Of a stretch of DNA of 7,420 nucleotides, positions 6,085 to 7,420 are shown piece by piece. The DNA comes from an uncultured Desulfovibrio sp. GTDB lineage: Bacteria > Desulfobacterota > Desulfovibrionia > Desulfovibrionales > Desulfovibrionaceae. The notes under the pieces are model-generated. The model did no database searches, had not been told where the DNA came from, and saw only the letters and a list, made by a program, of their open reading frames with translations. A program made the translations under genes and the position numbers. Location: assembly GCA_947177085.1 (NCBI GenBank), contig CAMWTD010000109.1, positions 1 to 7,420 of the forward strand. Direction: 5' to 3'. Every line of letters begins with the position of its first letter. Within the stretch, counting starts at the first letter, position 1.

Positions 6085-7420
6085 TCAGAAATGTTCCTTG
6101 CGCCGCGAGGATGAGGGGATATCCAGCGCCGTGCGGTACTTGGCCACCGTGCGCCTGGCGATATTCACCTTAAGGCGCTCCTTGAGCATTTCGCCGATGC
6201 GCTCGTCACTGAGGGGATTTTTCGGGTCCTCCTCGGCGATGAACTTCTTGATGAGCGCCTTGACGCTCTCGGAGCCGACTTGGCTCCCGTCATCCAGTTC
6301 AAGGCCACTATTAAAGAAAAACTTTAACTCATAGATGCCGTGGGGCGTGGCCACATACTTGTTGGTGGTGATGCGGCTCACCGTGGATTCGTGCATCCCG
6401 ATGTCGTCGGCAATGTCCTTGAGGATGAGCGGAGCGAGCTTGGTGACGCCGTCCTCAAAGAAGGGGCGCTGGTGGCGCACAATGCTCTCCATGACCTTGT
6501 AGAGGGTGCGCTGGCGCTGGTAAAGGCTTTTGATAAGCCAGGAGGCGGAGCGGACCTTCTCGGCGCAGTATTCCTTTTCCTTTTCCGAAGCGCCGTCCAT
6601 GTCCATCTGTGCGAGGGAGGAAAGCTGAAGCTGAGGCAGACCGTCCTCATTGAGCAGGATGACGAAATCGTCGCCCATCTTGTAGACGAACACATCCGGG
6701 CTCACATAGGTGGGTTCGCCCCCGCCAAAGCCCGCGCCGGGGAGGGGGTCGAGGCTCTGGATGATGTCGAGGTACTCGCGCAGCTCCTCCATGTCGAGGT
6801 GGAACTTTTTCAGCAGGGGCTTGTAGCGCTTGGCCTCCAGGTCCTCAAGGTGCGATTCAACCAGCTCGCGGAGCACGGGGTCTCGGTCATAGCCCAGGTT
6901 TTTCAACTGAATGAGCAGGCATTCGCTGGCGTCGCGCGCGGCAACGCCCACCGGATCGAACTGCTGGATGCGCTCCACCACGGGGCGCACCTCGCCCGGG
7001 TCGCAGTTCGCAAGTTCCGCCAACTCCTCATCTGTGGCGGTAAGGTAACCTGAGGAGGCGAGGTTGCCGATGATGACCTCGCCAATGGCCTTCTGCTCGT
7101 CCGTGAGCGGCGAAAGCCGCAACTGCCAGAGCAGATGTCCTTCCAAGGTAGGCTTGGCGGCATAACGGGCTTCAAGGGGCGAGAGTTCGTCGGCAGCCTC
7201 AAACTCGCGCGACTGCGAATCGCGGGGCGTGCTTGCAAATTCGCCCATGTAGTCTTCCCAGGAGGCGTCCTTGGCGAGCTCCCGGTCATACGCTTCCTCG
7301 TCAATGCTGTCGCGCTGCTCGGCAGGTGCGGTTTCGCCGAGATCATCCCCTGAAGATTCCTCGAGGAAGGGATTTTCCAGCATTTCCTGCTGAACGGTTT
7401 CCACCAGTTCCAGGCGGGAG
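6085..7420 (-). CDS. rpoN: RNA polymerase sigma-54 factor (N-terminus cut by window)
   Basis: This is the sigma-54 factor that directs RNA polymerase to -24/-12 promoters and needs enhancer-binding ATPases to open them. 444 residues are visible. The window edge cuts region I, whose end SRLELVETVQQEMLENPFLEE is clear, so about 30 N-terminal residues are missing. The GTG at 7404 lies inside this motif and is not the start. An acidic region II follows (rich in D and E, about visible residues 22-60), then the core-binding region. The helix-turn-helix ILKDIADDIGMHESTVSRIT follows, then the KYVATPHGIYELKFFFNSG segment. The RpoN box ARRTVAKYR (bases 6133-6159), which reads the -24 element, comes near the C-terminus, and the protein ends in IPSSSRRKEHF. 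All diagnostic parts are intact. It heads the visible part of the rpoN-hpf-rapZ-EIIA cluster; the promoter is outside the window. Confidence 0.97.
   Translation of the reverse strand, partial: SRLELVETVQQEMLENPFLEESSGDDLGETAPAEQRDSIDEEAYDRELAKDASWEDYMGEFASTPRDSQSREFEAADELSPLEARYAAKPTLEGHLLWQLRLSPLTDEQKAIGEVIIGNLASSGYLTATDEELAELANCDPGEVRPVVERIQQFDPVGVAARDASECLLIQLKNLGYDRDPVLRELVESHLEDLEAKRYKPLLKKFHLDMEELREYLDIIQSLDPLPGAGFGGGEPTYVSPDVFVYKMGDDFVILLNEDGLPQLQLSSLAQMDMDGASEKEKEYCAEKVRSASWLIKSLYQRQRTLYKVMESIVRHQRPFFEDGVTKLAPLILKDIADDIGMHESTVSRITTNKYVATPHGIYELKFFFNSGLELDDGSQVGSESVKALIKKFIAEEDPKNPLSDERIGEMLKERLKVNIARRTVAKYRTALDIPSSSRRKEHF

Noticed and set aside
6340..7053. 237-codon plus-strand frame opposite rpoN
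   Set aside because: It is antisense to conserved sigma-54 domains and has no recognisable product.
7402..7404. GTG as the start codon of rpoN
   Set aside because: The frame stays open to the window edge and reads SRLELVETVQQEMLENPFLEE, a motif internal to region I of sigma-54, so the gene starts outside the window.

Overview
The window is about 60% G+C by eye, densely coding, and consists of two convergent gene blocks. The minus-strand block (sigma-54, hibernation factor, RapZ, mannose-type EIIA) and the wording of its proteins suggest a Gram-negative proteobacterium in the broad sense. My best guess is a Desulfovibrio-like member of Desulfobacterota. This taxon is inferred from gene order and protein style, not from a marker gene.

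Left block, plus strand, about 1-3831: three tightly packed genes. They are the C-terminal end of a TerB-C domain protein (cut by the window edge), a P-loop ATPase of the DUF2791/BrxD family that starts inside the previous stop codon, and a 741-residue Lhr-like superfamily II helicase resembling BrxHI. BrxD and BrxHI form a neighbouring pair in type 2 BREX phage-defence loci. Here the third partner is a TerB-C protein, so this looks like a TerB-associated ATPase/helicase module of probable DNA-processing or anti-phage function rather than a canonical BREX locus. No methylase, PglZ-type phosphatase or nuclease is visible; such genes could lie to the left of the window.

Gap, about 3832-3970: 139 bases between the convergent stop codons. 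It holds weak inverted repeats. One candidate plus-strand terminator starts in the gap and ends inside the EIIA reading frame.

Right block, minus strand, about 7420 down to 3971: rpoN (N-terminus beyond the window), a long-form hpf, rapZ and a mannose-family PTS EIIA. The gaps are 52, 53 and 32 bases, which is consistent with one operon. This is a housekeeping regulatory cluster linking alternative sigma factor, ribosome hibernation and PTS/amino-sugar signalling. Two points stand out. There is no ptsN between hpf and rapZ, where many proteobacteria carry it. Each gap also contains a GC-rich inverted repeat a short distance upstream of the next gene's start.

All internal genes appear intact, with no frameshifts. 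I see no tRNA, rRNA, CRISPR array or insertion sequence. Promoters of both blocks presumably lie outside the window.
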